Origin: Paludibacter sp.
GTDB taxonomy: Bacteria; Bacteroidota; Bacteroidia; Bacteroidales; Paludibacteraceae
Direction: 5' to 3'
DNA length: 64,000 bases
Assembly: GCF_009712605.1 (NCBI RefSeq)
Contig: NZ_WASO01000002.1
Coordinates: 221,021 to 285,020 of the forward strand
Under the pieces are notes generated by a model. It had not been told where the DNA came from. It ran no database searches and saw only the letters and a list, made by a program, of their open reading frames with translations. Position numbers and translations under genes: made by a program. This document shows, one piece after another, positions 1 through 9,074 of this stretch; the stretch's first letter is position 1, and every line of letters starts with the position of its first letter.

Positions 1-740
1 TTCTTTGTGACATATCGATAGATTTTTTTTGTCGTAAATAAGGCCAAAAGAGGGTAAGATGTATAATTGGATTCGTATACTAACTTTCCATTAAAGCTAT
101 TCTTAAACCTATTGATGCCAATTTTTTTAGGATCATCAATGTTGTGGTCATCATACCCGCCAAAATCATATTGTTCAAATCCTAAGTTTTTAAAATATAA
201 CATATCAGCATAATGCAGATGCCTGTTGGCTCTGCCAATTAGAGCTCTTAATTGAATGTTTTTAATCCGGCAAATATCGGAAACTGACGCTTCCAAACAT
301 ACCCGTTTACTATTTGGGTCTAAAAAATATAAATGTCCAATGATGATTTTACCATCCAATTTACAGACCGTTGCATGTAGATTATTCTTAAGCTCCTTTC
401 GTAACTTATAATGGCGCCATCCTTTTGTGTCGGCGTAGTTGTTATAAATATCCATAAAATCAGTCATAGATGCGTGTAAATCAAACTCTGTTGCTCTATC
501 TCTGATTGAACGGTTGATTTCGTACACGGTTTGCTTTTTAAAGGATCTCAATAACTCTGATTCTGATTGTTTTAGGGAATTAATTAGAGTGTTAATCGTT
601 TCGCGTTTAAATAAAAAGGAATGCTTATTGCTTTGGGTACTACGGTACGTCCCAAAGATACCATTTATTAATGAAGGTTTTTGAGCAAAATAGATGATTT
701 TGAATGGAATTAATCCGGACTTTGATTGTAAAATAATCAT
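1..740 (-). CDS. FemAB/GNAT-like acyltransferase, partial (3' end cut by window edge)
   Basis: My own translation from the ATG at 740 stays open to base 1, about 246 codons, so the C-terminus lies outside the window. The end of the visible part (GINRFKNSFNGKLV) resembles the terminal GNAT-fold segment of FemAB-type peptidoglycan-bridge or BioF2-like acyltransferases, where FK-x-x-F-x-G is typical. The middle has the family pattern of a small beta-hairpin (GKIIIGHLYFLD) followed by a helix. It lies at the distal end of the polysaccharide gene run, so transfer of an acyl or aminoacyl group to a surface glycan precursor is plausible but is inference. The substrate is unknown. A second protein of this class starts at 20678. 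Confidence 0.6.
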   Translation of the reverse strand, partial: MIILQSKSGLIPFKIIYFAQKPSLINGIFGTYRSTQSNKHSFLFKRETINTLINSLKQSESELLRSFKKQTVYEINRSIRDRATEFDLHASMTDFMDIYNNYADTKGWRHYKLRKELKNNLHATVCKLDGKIIIGHLYFLDPNSKRVCLEASVSDICRIKNIQLRALIGRANRHLHYADMLYFKNLGFEQYDFGGYDDHNIDDPKKIGINRFKNSFNGKLVYESNYTSYPLLALFTTKKIYRYVTK

Positions 741-976
741 GTTTTAATCAGTCTCTTTTATATTATTGAAGCAATCAACATATACATGTTGAAACGGGAT
801 TCGATATTGATAAACGAATAATTGGTTATTAGAGTCCCAATATATTTCTCTTTAAATTTACTCGTGATGAATCCCAGATTATATCAGGGGTATCATTATT
901 AATAGCTCAAAAAATAACAAATATCAACCAAATTGGTTCGGTTTCTCTTTATGTTTTATTGTAATCATACTTATGT

Positions 977-2008
977 CTATATTCCAAGGAGTTTTAACGA
1001 TTCAACAGGAGATCCGTATTTTTCCCAATACAAGCGAGCCCCAGATTCTAATTTGTGTCGATAATCATCATTACAGATCAGTAAAGAGATGGCCTGTATT
1101 ATTTCTTCTTTACTTCCGTTATTAATTATATGTATATTTTCTCCGTGAATCAAAGGGACAGGAAGATCGTTTGATAAAGGGGTTGATATAATAGCTTTCC
1201 CTAATGCCAAATATTCGCCTAATTTCCATCCATGACAATTCCAGAAAGCAGGTGTATTAAATACAATCCATGATTCCTTTGTCTTTTGAATATATTCAGT
1301 GATTGGAATTTCACGATTCCATATAACATCTGAAAAAAGATTTACGGATGATCTGTTTTTATTTTGGGGAATCAAGCCTCCTTCAAAATTCACTAAATGC
1401 ATTTTTATGCATGCACGGATAAAATTCGCCCGAGTCAGATTAACACCTTCGTCGTTATTGTTCCATTGGTCGGAATACCATAAGGTGCTCATATGGAATA
1501 TGTAAGGTGTGTCTGCTGTTTTTAATGGCTTTTGGTAAAACTGTAAGGGTAGACGAAGATGATATTGACGCTTATACCTTCCTAATAATTTTCGAGCTTT
1601 GGAAATATCTAGTCTGCTTTTTAGTGCATTGAAAATAGCCAATTGAGAAGTGTTGGCCAAGTCCCACACACGAATGCCAAAACTGGGCACTAATGAAATT
1701 AATTTGGGATATTCGTTCTTAGGTGTTTGTTTCCAATTTGTATTTACCTTCCCATATCTATCGCACCATTCGTAGCATTCATCGTTTATAGAAGGAAAAT
1801 CATCAAAATCAATAGATATTTTGAATTCCTGTTTATGTTCTATGATTATACAATTGAAATTGTTTCCGCGTGATTTAAAATGCGTATAAGGTAAGTTGTT
1901 AAATTCTATAGAACTCTTGCCATAATAGTCTATAAGTCCCTGTATATAAAAGGAACTATAATAAACATTGGTTGCCGGATCTAAAATAATTTTTGTCATT
2001 GTAATCAA
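977..2008 (-). CDS. Glycosyltransferase, GT4/GT1-like C-terminal fold
   Basis: Protein of 343 residues. The C-terminal third has the nucleotide-sugar-binding layout of GT-B enzymes: GWKLGEYLALGKAIIST (about residues 262-278), then an asparagine/glycine loop (HGENIHIINNGS) and a terminal helix, as in glycosyl transferase group 1 proteins. The N-terminal half is divergent and has no signal peptide or membrane segment, so it is probably cytoplasmic or membrane-associated. It is likely to add one sugar to the surface polysaccharide made by this locus. Donor and acceptor cannot be read from sequence. A second in-frame ATG sits at codon 4 and could be the true start. Confidence 0.7.
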   Translation of the reverse strand: MITMTKIILDPATNVYYSSFYIQGLIDYYGKSSIEFNNLPYTHFKSRGNNFNCIIIEHKQEFKISIDFDDFPSINDECYEWCDRYGKVNTNWKQTPKNEYPKLISLVPSFGIRVWDLANTSQLAIFNALKSRLDISKARKLLGRYKRQYHLRLPLQFYQKPLKTADTPYIFHMSTLWYSDQWNNNDEGVNLTRANFIRACIKMHLVNFEGGLIPQNKNRSSVNLFSDVIWNREIPITEYIQKTKESWIVFNTPAFWNCHGWKLGEYLALGKAIISTPLSNDLPVPLIHGENIHIINNGSKEEIIQAISLLICNDDYRHKLESGARLYWEKYGSPVESLKLLGI

Positions 2009-2188
2009 ACCTTCACCGATTATAGATGTGTAAATAGAATTCTTTTAACCATACCAATGGAGAACTGCAATATAAATATGATTATTTATTGACTTCGTAT
2101 TATTTGATCAAATTGTCAACCCAATAAGCTTAAATCAAGCTAGATGATTGAGATGGTGATGGGATAAATACTGTCATTAATTAATGAT

Positions 2189-3013
2189 TTATCTCGTCCA
2201 TTTTTCCCATTTAAACAATCCTCTCTCCATCCACCAGACTAATTTCCGGGTTAACCAGTATTTATTAAGCCGTTTCATCTGTTCTACGGGAAACGCCCAT
2301 TGTTCGTAATCTTTAAGTAGTGCAGGAGACAGAAGAGATGCCAATACTTGTTTCCTCTCATTTTTATCCAACTGTTGATTGGTCGTACTGATCCCGTTCA
2401 TATCAAAAACCGTAACATCAATATCGCGGTATTCGATTTTTTCCTGTCCGAAAATAATAGCTTGCAGGTACCATTTCCAGTCCGATACGATTTTCAAGGT
2501 TTCATCATAAAGTCCGTATTTGTCAAAGAGAGAACGACGGATAAAAGCAGGAGAATGATTCAGAGTTCCGTTATAGAAATCAAGCAAGGTAGGTTGTTTT
2601 CCGGCAAAGCCTCTGTCGCATAAAATTCCTTTTGGTAAGGGCTTTAACATGTTGCCATATATGATTGACAATTGATAATTGACAATTGACACCTGATGCA
2701 ACATCTTCTCTGTTACATCCATGGCAGCAAGCGTATCTCCGGAATTCAAAAATTGTACATACTCTCCCTGAGCAATTTTTAAGCCCTTGTTCATAGCGTT
2801 GTAGATGCCGGTATCCGGCTCACTCAGCCAACGAAATCGTTGAGTCATTGAATTGTTGAATTGTTGAATCGTGCGTATGCTTTCATCAGTTGAGGCTCCG
2901 TCAATCACAATATACTCAAAATCTTTTGAAGTCTGAGCAAAAACGCTTTCCATGGTCTTTTGTAACCCGGAGGCGTTGTTTTTATTGATGGTTATGATGG
3001 AGAGTTTCAGCAT
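2189..3013 (-). CDS. Family 2 glycosyltransferase (WcaA-like), with in-frame repeat insertions
   Basis: Protein of 274 residues with a GT-A fold: start LKLSIITINKNN, then the acidic nucleotide-binding segment YIVIDGASTDES (about 34-45) and the EPDTGIYNAMNKGL motif (about 85-98) typical of WcaA-type GT2 enzymes. It should transfer a hexose from a nucleotide sugar during polysaccharide assembly on the cytoplasmic face. Two stretches are odd: about residues 48-56 and 108-117 are encoded by low-complexity tandem repeats of the kind normally found between genes (2847-2870 and 2663-2690), both keeping the frame. They fall between core motifs, so function may be retained. A TATCTTTG promoter element lies just upstream at 3045. 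Confidence 0.8.
   Translation of the reverse strand: MLKLSIITINKNNASGLQKTMESVFAQTSKDFEYIVIDGASTDESIRTIQQFNNSMTQRFRWLSEPDTGIYNAMNKGLKIAQGEYVQFLNSGDTLAAMDVTEKMLHQVSIVNYQLSIIYGNMLKPLPKGILCDRGFAGKQPTLLDFYNGTLNHSPAFIRRSLFDKYGLYDETLKIVSDWKWYLQAIIFGQEKIEYRDIDVTVFDMNGISTTNQQLDKNERKQVLASLLSPALLKDYEQWAFPVEQMKRLNKYWLTRKLVWWMERGLFKWEKWTR
2663..2690. repeat. Tandem AATTGACAATTGAT-type repeat inside a coding region
   Basis: About 28 bases made of alternating ATTGACA and ATTGATA units, read in frame as VSIVNYQLSI on the minus strand. Such repeats usually sit in intergenic DNA in this phylum (recalled knowledge). Here one lies inside the GT2 gene without breaking the frame. Confidence 0.75.
2847..2870. repeat. 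Tandem GAATTGTT repeat inside a coding region
   Basis: Two to three copies of TTGAATTG-type units, read on the minus strand as IQQFNNS in the GT2 protein just after its conserved acidic motif. It is the second low-complexity insertion in the same gene. Confidence 0.65.
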
Positions 3014-3044
3014 GAGAAATGTGCGGTTTTATTATTCGTTTTGA

Positions 3045-3052
3045 CAAAGATA
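3045..3052 (-). promoter_or_regulatory. Candidate Bacteroidota -7 promoter element
   Basis: The minus strand reads TATCTTTG, an exact match to the TAnnTTTG -7 consensus, 32 bases upstream of the GT2 start at 3013. No clear TTTG -33 box at the usual spacing. It may start a transcript inside the polysaccharide locus. Confidence 0.45.
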
Positions 3053-3218
3053 CTCTTTTTGCTTTTTTTATGACGCTTTTTATTGATAAGAGGGGCATTT
3101 TGACGCTATTTCGTAATGTAAAACAGAGTGATTTTAATTCGACCTTTTTGATGATGTATTGTCTCTGTGTGTATCTGTCGATGAATATTATAATGTTGTG
3201 GAAAATAATTTAGTCTGA

Positions 3219-4277
3219 TTATAGGACAATGTGGCCTTGAGTGTAAAAAAGTTCATTGAGATTTTTGTCGTCTTTGCCTGTTGAGGTATAATACAGATAC
3301 AATGTATTGTGGTCAATAAATCCGGTCGGCTTATAAAGATAGGAACGATATTTCAGAGACGGTTCAGAGTAGTGACTATTGACAAGGGGCTTGATTCGTG
3401 ATTTAAAGTGAATGTAATCTTCAGAAACGCTTAGCATTATATTGTCCCCCCATTCGGCTGCCGAAAAAAGATAGAGCTTGTTTTGGTACTCAAACAAATC
3501 GAAATGCCAGATATCATGTTTTTGTGGCTTGGGTATAAATAAAAGTCTTCGACCAATCCATTTTTGCTTCCATTTGTCGCATGTATAAGTAGATTTTACT
3601 TTGGTTGTCCCTTTGTAAACAAAATCCGGAGATTCTAGAGAAGTACCTTCCCAAATGGCAATGCCTTCGCTTTGGCGGGTAGGTTTGTAACGATAATGTG
3701 CGGTATAAAATAAATAACGGGAGCCCCTTTTTATCAAAATCGGACATTGTTCTTTGTCTTCGACAACGCTGTTCTCGGTCAGATATACTTTTACGGAGCT
3801 GAAATCTTTGCCATCCTTAGTGAAACATCCTACAGTAGCTTTTTCTATTCCAAGCTGCTCACATAGCGGCGTGCCCACTTCGCGCCAGAGAATCCACATT
3901 TTGCCATCCTCATAAAAGAGGGAAGGGTCGGAGTTGAACCCCATTGGAGGTGTATCTCGGACTATCGCTACAGGTTCCCAGTTAATGGGAATATCACTGT
4001 CTTTGGAGTAATAGAGTATAGGATTCTCTAAGGAACAGTCTCGTTGATAATAGGGTGATTGGACCATCCACCAGTTATATCCGCAAAATCCTTCCGGGAT
4101 ATGTCGGATACATGGATGAAGACAGTCATTATGGTATTTATCCGGATTGGGAGTTTGGATAGAAATAAGTTTACCTACAGGCATCATTTGCTTTGGATAA
4201 AAGCGGATCAGATAAATTAATAATCCGATGATTACCAATGCAGAAAAAAAGAGTATGTATGTCCCTGATAAAGGCAT
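3219..4277 (-). CDS. Membrane-anchored GH43-like five-bladed beta-propeller protein
   Basis: Protein of 352 residues. Residues about 7-27 form one hydrophobic segment (YILFFSALVIIGLLIYLI) that acts as a signal anchor; the rest is a soluble domain. The repeated W-x-x-x-x-I-V / SDPSLFYEDGKMWILWRE and KPTGFIDHNTLYLYYTS elements look like blades of the family 43/62/32/68 glycoside-hydrolase propeller. An acidic residue occurs in each of the motifs HNDCLHPC, NSDPSLF and HYSEPSL, but I cannot assign catalytic residues. It sits among glycosyltransferases, so it may trim, bind or transfer to the nascent glycan; similar propellers also occur in glycosyltransferase fusions. Hydrolase activity is inference only. 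Confidence 0.6.
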   Translation of the reverse strand: MPLSGTYILFFSALVIIGLLIYLIRFYPKQMMPVGKLISIQTPNPDKYHNDCLHPCIRHIPEGFCGYNWWMVQSPYYQRDCSLENPILYYSKDSDIPINWEPVAIVRDTPPMGFNSDPSLFYEDGKMWILWREVGTPLCEQLGIEKATVGCFTKDGKDFSSVKVYLTENSVVEDKEQCPILIKRGSRYLFYTAHYRYKPTRQSEGIAIWEGTSLESPDFVYKGTTKVKSTYTCDKWKQKWIGRRLLFIPKPQKHDIWHFDLFEYQNKLYLFSAAEWGDNIMLSVSEDYIHFKSRIKPLVNSHYSEPSLKYRSYLYKPTGFIDHNTLYLYYTSTGKDDKNLNELFYTQGHIVL

Positions 4278-4289
4278 GTGGTGTGCTTT

Positions 4290-5264
4290 TTAGCAATAGA
4301 TTTTTTTCTTGATTACAAAAATATTTTTTCCTCCGAAAAGCCGGGACATTCTATTGACAGCTTTTTGCCAGAGAGGGCGTTTTTGTCGGGAGTTGGCGCT
4401 ATAAAAGGCATTGATAATGCGTTTGTCTTCGTAAAGAACATCCAGAAAACGAACTTTTTCTTTTGTGCACAAAGATTGATGCCTTAAAGCTAAACTTTCA
4501 CTACAATTCTCTCCGCTTCCATCCAGCCCGATATTATCGACATAAGAAACTACGGGGATAATCGAGACGGCATGATTAACAAAGTGAGCTACAGTAAACT
4601 GGATCGACCATATATTCAGCTCGCCGCTTTGTTGCATTTGAAGCATTTCAAAAACATCATCACCTCCTCGGTTAAAAGCTTCTTGCATAGCTGAATTCTT
4701 CAAGAGGGTCGGGTAGTTTGATACGTTCCAGTCTATTTGTTTCCATCTGTCTTCCCATGTTGCCCATCCCCACGAATCGTTGCGTAAACCGACATAAACA
4801 TCGTATTCGTAATCAGCCGGAATTTGCATCATTTTGGGAGGCATAGTATAACCGCTGATGGAAAAGACTGATTTCTTCTCTTCGTAATAGGCTAATGCAG
4901 AGTTCATATAGGTTAAGAATGCTGGAGAGGTAATTAAATCATCTTCCATTACAATTACCCTATGGTATTTTTGTATTACCTGAGTAATGCCTTCTTTAAT
5001 TGATGATGCCAACCCTTTGTTTGTATCGGACAAAATCAAATCAACCTGTTTGCACCAGGATTCCCGGGTTGCGATGTTTCTGACCTCTTGTATATTTGCA
5101 AGCGTTTCGTTTGAAGCATCCTTTTTCGGCCCGTCACAGAAAATGTAGAGATGGCTTTCGTCTGCAAGTTTGTTGCGCTTGAGAGCAATCAATGTTTGCT
5201 TAGTGTGATCTGGTCGATTATAAAGAAACAATGCAATAGGTGCCGGATTGTCGTTTTTGTTCAT
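4290..5264 (-). CDS. Glycosyltransferase of the GT2/GNT-I-like type
   Basis: I take the ATG at 5264 (protein of 324 residues, beginning MNKNDNPAPIALFLYNRP) because the longer reading frame would overlap the upstream methyltransferase; the chosen start is 13 bases after its stop. The conserved start PIALFLYNRPDHTKQTL, the segment LILSDTNKGLASSIKEGI and the DxD-like VMEDDLITSPAFL (about 115) are typical of Bacteroidota sugar transferases related to the GNT-I/Anp1 fold. A later NDSWGWATWEDRW motif is also characteristic of the group. Cytoplasmic, no membrane segment. It probably adds one residue to the surface glycan; specificity unknown. Confidence 0.75.
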   Translation of the reverse strand: MNKNDNPAPIALFLYNRPDHTKQTLIALKRNKLADESHLYIFCDGPKKDASNETLANIQEVRNIATRESWCKQVDLILSDTNKGLASSIKEGITQVIQKYHRVIVMEDDLITSPAFLTYMNSALAYYEEKKSVFSISGYTMPPKMMQIPADYEYDVYVGLRNDSWGWATWEDRWKQIDWNVSNYPTLLKNSAMQEAFNRGGDDVFEMLQMQQSGELNIWSIQFTVAHFVNHAVSIIPVVSYVDNIGLDGSGENCSESLALRHQSLCTKEKVRFLDVLYEDKRIINAFYSANSRQKRPLWQKAVNRMSRLFGGKNIFVIKKKIYC

Positions 5265-5277
5265 AGTAGAAGCTGGG

Positions 5278-5988
5278 TTAAATGGGCTTGGTGGCTCGTA
5301 CTGTGATTGTAACCTGATAGTTAGGGTCAATATAATCTAATTCTTCTTTCTTGAGCTCGCGGCTGGCTAATCCTTCAATAAAAGACATCGCAGCGAGAAC
5401 ATTTCCATAAGTAGATACATTAAAATCATCAGTCGGAAAAAATTCTTCAAATAATTTTTGAGCACTCAAAGATGTGAATCGCCAATAATCCCCCCATCTA
5501 TCCATATCGTAGCTGCTAATCTGACTGATGCCGGATAACGTCACTAACATAGTACCTCCCGGCTTGAGCATCCTGTGTGTATGATACAAAGCGGCATGAA
5601 AATCATAGATAAAAGGGAGTGTTTGAGGCAACAGAATGCAATCATATTGGTTTGCTGGCAAATGGTCGGCACATGTCAGATCGGCTACTATTGTGGCTTT
5701 GGGATTGCCTGACTGGACGTGCAAAACATCAGAGTGGCTTATCTCTTTCCCATATTTTGTGGTATAGGTGTCGTCTCCGATTTCAAGAACTGAGCCCTGA
5801 ATAAATGCCGCATTTTTCTGCATAAAAGAATCAATATAATATCTGGCTATGGACTGACTCCCCCTGTCATAACCAAAAAGATTGCTGAAAGGTTTCAGTC
5901 GTCTGAAACTTCCCCAGAGTTTTAACCGGTGAAAGTATTTGCGTGCAGATTTTATCTTGCGTTGCAGTATTGAAACGGATAGGTTCAT
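5278..5988 (-). CDS. Class I SAM-dependent methyltransferase (Methyltransf_11 type)
   Basis: Protein of 236 residues. The SAM-binding motif I is degenerate (GSVLEIGDDTYT, about 65-76), followed by an acidic strand end (ADLTCAD) and the post-motif YDCILLPQTLPFIYDFHAAL and MLKPGGTMLVTLSG, which is the standard Methyltransf_11 layout. The many aromatic residues and RWGDYWRFT are common in sugar-modifying methyltransferases found in polysaccharide loci. It probably methylates a sugar or a lipid-linked intermediate. It is followed after 13 bases by a glycosyltransferase and preceded by the amidotransferase gene 17 bases upstream, suggesting one operon. Confidence 0.75.
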   Translation of the reverse strand: MNLSVSILQRKIKSARKYFHRLKLWGSFRRLKPFSNLFGYDRGSQSIARYYIDSFMQKNAAFIQGSVLEIGDDTYTTKYGKEISHSDVLHVQSGNPKATIVADLTCADHLPANQYDCILLPQTLPFIYDFHAALYHTHRMLKPGGTMLVTLSGISQISSYDMDRWGDYWRFTSLSAQKLFEEFFPTDDFNVSTYGNVLAAMSFIEGLASRELKKEELDYIDPNYQVTITVRATKPI

Positions 5989-6005
5989 GCGTTTTTCAAA
6001 TTCTA

Positions 6006-7802
6006 TTAAGTCCTCAATAAATGTTGAGTTAAGATCTTGTCAGCTAATACCGAATTATAAAATTTAAAATCGGAATTGAATAATTGATAGTCATACTTGT
6101 TTGATACATCGTTTACAAATGAGATGGGAGGAGTAAACCCTCTTTTTTCTGCATAAAGAATGTAATCCGGAACGATGCCTTGCAGCGTTTCTTTCAAAAA
6201 GTATTTGGGTACTCCCTTTTTGTATTTGTAGTTTAATGGCAATGAAGATGCGAATTCCACCAATTGATAGTCGAGCAGGGGAGAGCGGATTTCAATGGAA
6301 TTACCCATACCCAACCTGTCGGACAGATATAGATAAGCCATTATCATGGTTTTGTCAAACAGAAAACGATATATATAATCGATTTCGGTACCTAAGGGTG
6401 TGTTACCATACGAAAAATTCAGATCAACGTCTTTAAATTGGAATTTTTCTCCCTGATAAGTGAACGTAGTTTTGTTTGCAAATTTGCAATAGTCATCATA
6501 CATCCAGTAGCTTATGGAACTGTCGTTGATTTTGTTTGGATATCCTCCATAGAGAATATATTGCCAGTTTTTAGCCAGGAAGCGCAAAAATTCTTTTTTC
6601 TTTGCCACTCCTTTCCAGGGAAAAAGGCTTTGGTGTTTTTTCTGAATGTACAATGATTCTGCCATATCATTCCAGTACCCGTAACCGTAAAACAATTCAT
6701 CGCCGCCCATGCCTCCAAGCAATACTTTAAATCCAAGAGCCTGTACTTTCTTATATAGTGCCCACTGGGCGAATGCTGCAATATCCGTTACAGGTTCATC
6801 CATTCGAGCCGTAAATTCATCAAAACACTGGCCGAAATCATTCTCATCCAGTTCAACTTCGTGATAGGTAAAGCCCTTTTCTTTAGCAAAACGCTTCGCT
6901 ACATCACGTTCGTCGCAATTATGTTGTCCTTTATAGCCGGCAGTGATAGTATGTACTTCTCTTCCGGTTTCTTTGGCGAAAGCGGCAATCGCACTTGAGT
7001 CGATTCCCCCACTGAGCATGATAGCAATAGGAACATCGCTACGAAGGCAAATATCGACTGATTCCCGCATCCGGCGAAGAGTTTCCGCTTTGGCCTCTTC
7101 AAAAGATCCGGTAAAGGCGGGTGTTAAGTCACGTTGCCAATAATGATGTTTAAGGACTCCCTGTTGGCTAACTAGTACATATTGACCGGGCTCAACCCTT
7201 TTTACCTGATCGATATAGGTTTCCCTTGAATGGATGGGAGAAGTGTAGCGAATCGGCTCAGCCAAACGTTCCAAGTCAATTTGAGGTTCATCAATGAACG
7301 ATTTTACAATTGCCTTTAATTCGGAACTGAATACAACGCCACAGGGAATTTCGGAGTAATACAGAGGTTTTTCTCCGATACGGTCACGGCCTGCAAATAG
7401 TTGCTTTTTGTGGGTGTCCCAGAGGCAGAACGCGAACATACCCCTCAGATATTTCAGGCACTCCACTCCATATTCTTCGTAGAGGTGGAGAATGGTTTCC
7501 GAATCACTGTCGGAATTGAAAATATGGCCTTTAGCGATGAGCTCTTTTTTTATTTCGATGTAATTGTATATCTCACCATTACACGAAAGCACTAAAGATT
7601 TGTCTTCGTTAAAAAGCGGTTGTTTCCCACGTTCTAATCCAATAATAGAAAGCCGAACCTGAGCCATACAGCAAGTTTCGTCATACCATACTCCTCGATC
7701 ATCAGGTCCTCGGTAATGCATTTCATCGTTCATTTGATGTAGCTTCCGGATATCTGATTCGGAAATTTGGGTATAACGGTATAATGTCGAAATTCCACAC
7801 AT
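6006..7802 (-). CDS. asnB: Asparagine synthase-like glutamine amidotransferase
   Basis: Protein of 598 residues, the usual AsnB length. Residues 1-170 are a class II glutamine amidotransferase domain with the catalytic N-terminal Cys2 (MCGIS), RGPDD (31-35) and NGEIYN (75-80). Residues about 230-598 are the ATP-pyrophosphatase synthetase domain with the PP-loop SGGIDSS (264-270). It uses glutamine ammonia and ATP to amidate a carboxylate. Free asparagine synthesis is possible, but inside a glycan locus such proteins often convert uronic acids to uronamides (WbpS-type role in Pseudomonas O-antigen loci), which I consider more likely here. Flanked by methyltransferase and glycosyltransferase genes on the same strand. 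Confidence 0.85.
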   Translation of the reverse strand: MCGISTLYRYTQISESDIRKLHQMNDEMHYRGPDDRGVWYDETCCMAQVRLSIIGLERGKQPLFNEDKSLVLSCNGEIYNYIEIKKELIAKGHIFNSDSDSETILHLYEEYGVECLKYLRGMFAFCLWDTHKKQLFAGRDRIGEKPLYYSEIPCGVVFSSELKAIVKSFIDEPQIDLERLAEPIRYTSPIHSRETYIDQVKRVEPGQYVLVSQQGVLKHHYWQRDLTPAFTGSFEEAKAETLRRMRESVDICLRSDVPIAIMLSGGIDSSAIAAFAKETGREVHTITAGYKGQHNCDERDVAKRFAKEKGFTYHEVELDENDFGQCFDEFTARMDEPVTDIAAFAQWALYKKVQALGFKVLLGGMGGDELFYGYGYWNDMAESLYIQKKHQSLFPWKGVAKKKEFLRFLAKNWQYILYGGYPNKINDSSISYWMYDDYCKFANKTTFTYQGEKFQFKDVDLNFSYGNTPLGTEIDYIYRFLFDKTMIMAYLYLSDRLGMGNSIEIRSPLLDYQLVEFASSLPLNYKYKKGVPKYFLKETLQGIVPDYILYAEKRGFTPPISFVNDVSNKYDYQLFNSDFKFYNSVLADKILTQHLLRT

Positions 7803-7895
7803 ATGTTAGTAATGGATAATGAGTAACAAAGTGATGCTGGTTCAGTTCTTGAGACCTTAAAGTTAGTGATTTTAGTTGAAGAGGCCAGCAATATT

Positions 7896-9041
7896 TTATT
7901 GTAGTAAAATCAATTTTTTAATTTCACCGAAGATGGATTCGTAATTCAATTGAGCCGAGAAATTGGCCTGCGCATATTTCTGAGCCGACTGTCCCATACT
8001 ATCCAATAATGCAGGATCATTTACAAATTGTTCAATTATATCGGCTAATTTATCGACATCATAGAGCGGATATAAGTGTCCGCATGTGTCTTCTTTTACA
8101 ATCTCTTCGTTAGCTCCTGATTGGCTGGCAATAACCGGCATCTGATGTAGCATGAATTCCACCGTGGAACGACCGAACCCTTCATCGCGAGCACATACAA
8201 TCCCAATGTCCATTTGATCCAATAATGAATGTATATCCCGTTGATGTCCATGATTTACAATGTAAGTGTCCAAAAGATTAGCTTTAATATATTGGTTCAG
8301 TTGTTCGAGGTATTCTTCTTTATAACCTCCGATAATATGCAGTTGGATGTTTTTACAATCTCGTTTATTCACCAGAATATTCAGCGCTTTTACAACATCC
8401 AGCTGGTTTTTTTGTTCGGATACGATTCCTACAATGCAAATGCGTAAAATATCGTCTTTTGCAACCTCCTTTTGGGGAGGCGTTGTCAGACTGACCCCGT
8501 TATAAATCACCTTAATTTTATCGGATGGAATTATTCCCGTGTATCTACTTGCAACAAAATTGGAAATGGCTATATAAGTTGATGCTCCTTTTTTAAGTAT
8601 ATGTTTAGATAGTGAGTTACCCAGCGAAAATTTGAACCCATAAGCATCCAATGTTTCTCTGAGATGCCACACATGGGGGCATTTCAATCGACGACAGAGA
8701 TAGACTCCAATATTTACCGTAATGGAATTGGTATAAACCAAATCAATGGGCTGATTAATAAATAGCTGGGTCAGTTTTTGTATTCTTAAACGGTTGCGGA
8801 TCTGTTTACGAATATTTAAACACCACTGAAATGCGCCTTTATCGTTGTTCACCCACCAGTAATAATGCGAAACAACATACCGGATTCCCTCTTGCTCCAG
8901 ATAGGCACATATCTCTCCCTCACGTGGCAGTAGTACAATCGGGGTAATATTGTATTTCCGTTTCAAAGCTACTATCAGGCTGCATAACGACTGATTGGCG
9001 CCATACATAGCTGAATAATGTGAAATAAAGAGAATGGTCAT
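7896..9041 (-). CDS. Family 4 glycosyltransferase
   Basis: Protein of 381 residues with the GT-B two-domain layout. The N-terminal domain starts TILFISHYSAMYGANQSL, the acceptor-side glycine/asparagine motif of GT4 enzymes. The C-terminal domain has IKVIYNGVSL (about 178), ICIVGIVSEQKNQLDVVKAL (about 205) and the donor-binding E-x7-E region GIVCARDEGFGRSTVEFML (about 286-304) followed by PVIASQSGANEEIV. No signal peptide. It should transfer a sugar with retention from a nucleotide donor to the growing lipid-linked glycan. It is followed by a 93-base gap and the asnB-like gene. Confidence 0.85.
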   Translation of the reverse strand: MTILFISHYSAMYGANQSLCSLIVALKRKYNITPIVLLPREGEICAYLEQEGIRYVVSHYYWWVNNDKGAFQWCLNIRKQIRNRLRIQKLTQLFINQPIDLVYTNSITVNIGVYLCRRLKCPHVWHLRETLDAYGFKFSLGNSLSKHILKKGASTYIAISNFVASRYTGIIPSDKIKVIYNGVSLTTPPQKEVAKDDILRICIVGIVSEQKNQLDVVKALNILVNKRDCKNIQLHIIGGYKEEYLEQLNQYIKANLLDTYIVNHGHQRDIHSLLDQMDIGIVCARDEGFGRSTVEFMLHQMPVIASQSGANEEIVKEDTCGHLYPLYDVDKLADIIEQFVNDPALLDSMGQSAQKYAQANFSAQLNYESIFGEIKKLILLQ

Positions 9042-9074
9042 GAGGCATTGAGCGTTGAGGGAGCAATTTGTAAT

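Noticed and set aside
3019..3213. 64-codon plus-strand frame between two glycosyltransferase-locus genes
   Set aside because: No homology, low-complexity hydrophobic content, overlaps the promoter region of the GT2 gene.
6512..6781. 89-codon frame inside the asnB-like gene
   Set aside because: Shadow frame of a well-supported gene on the same strand.
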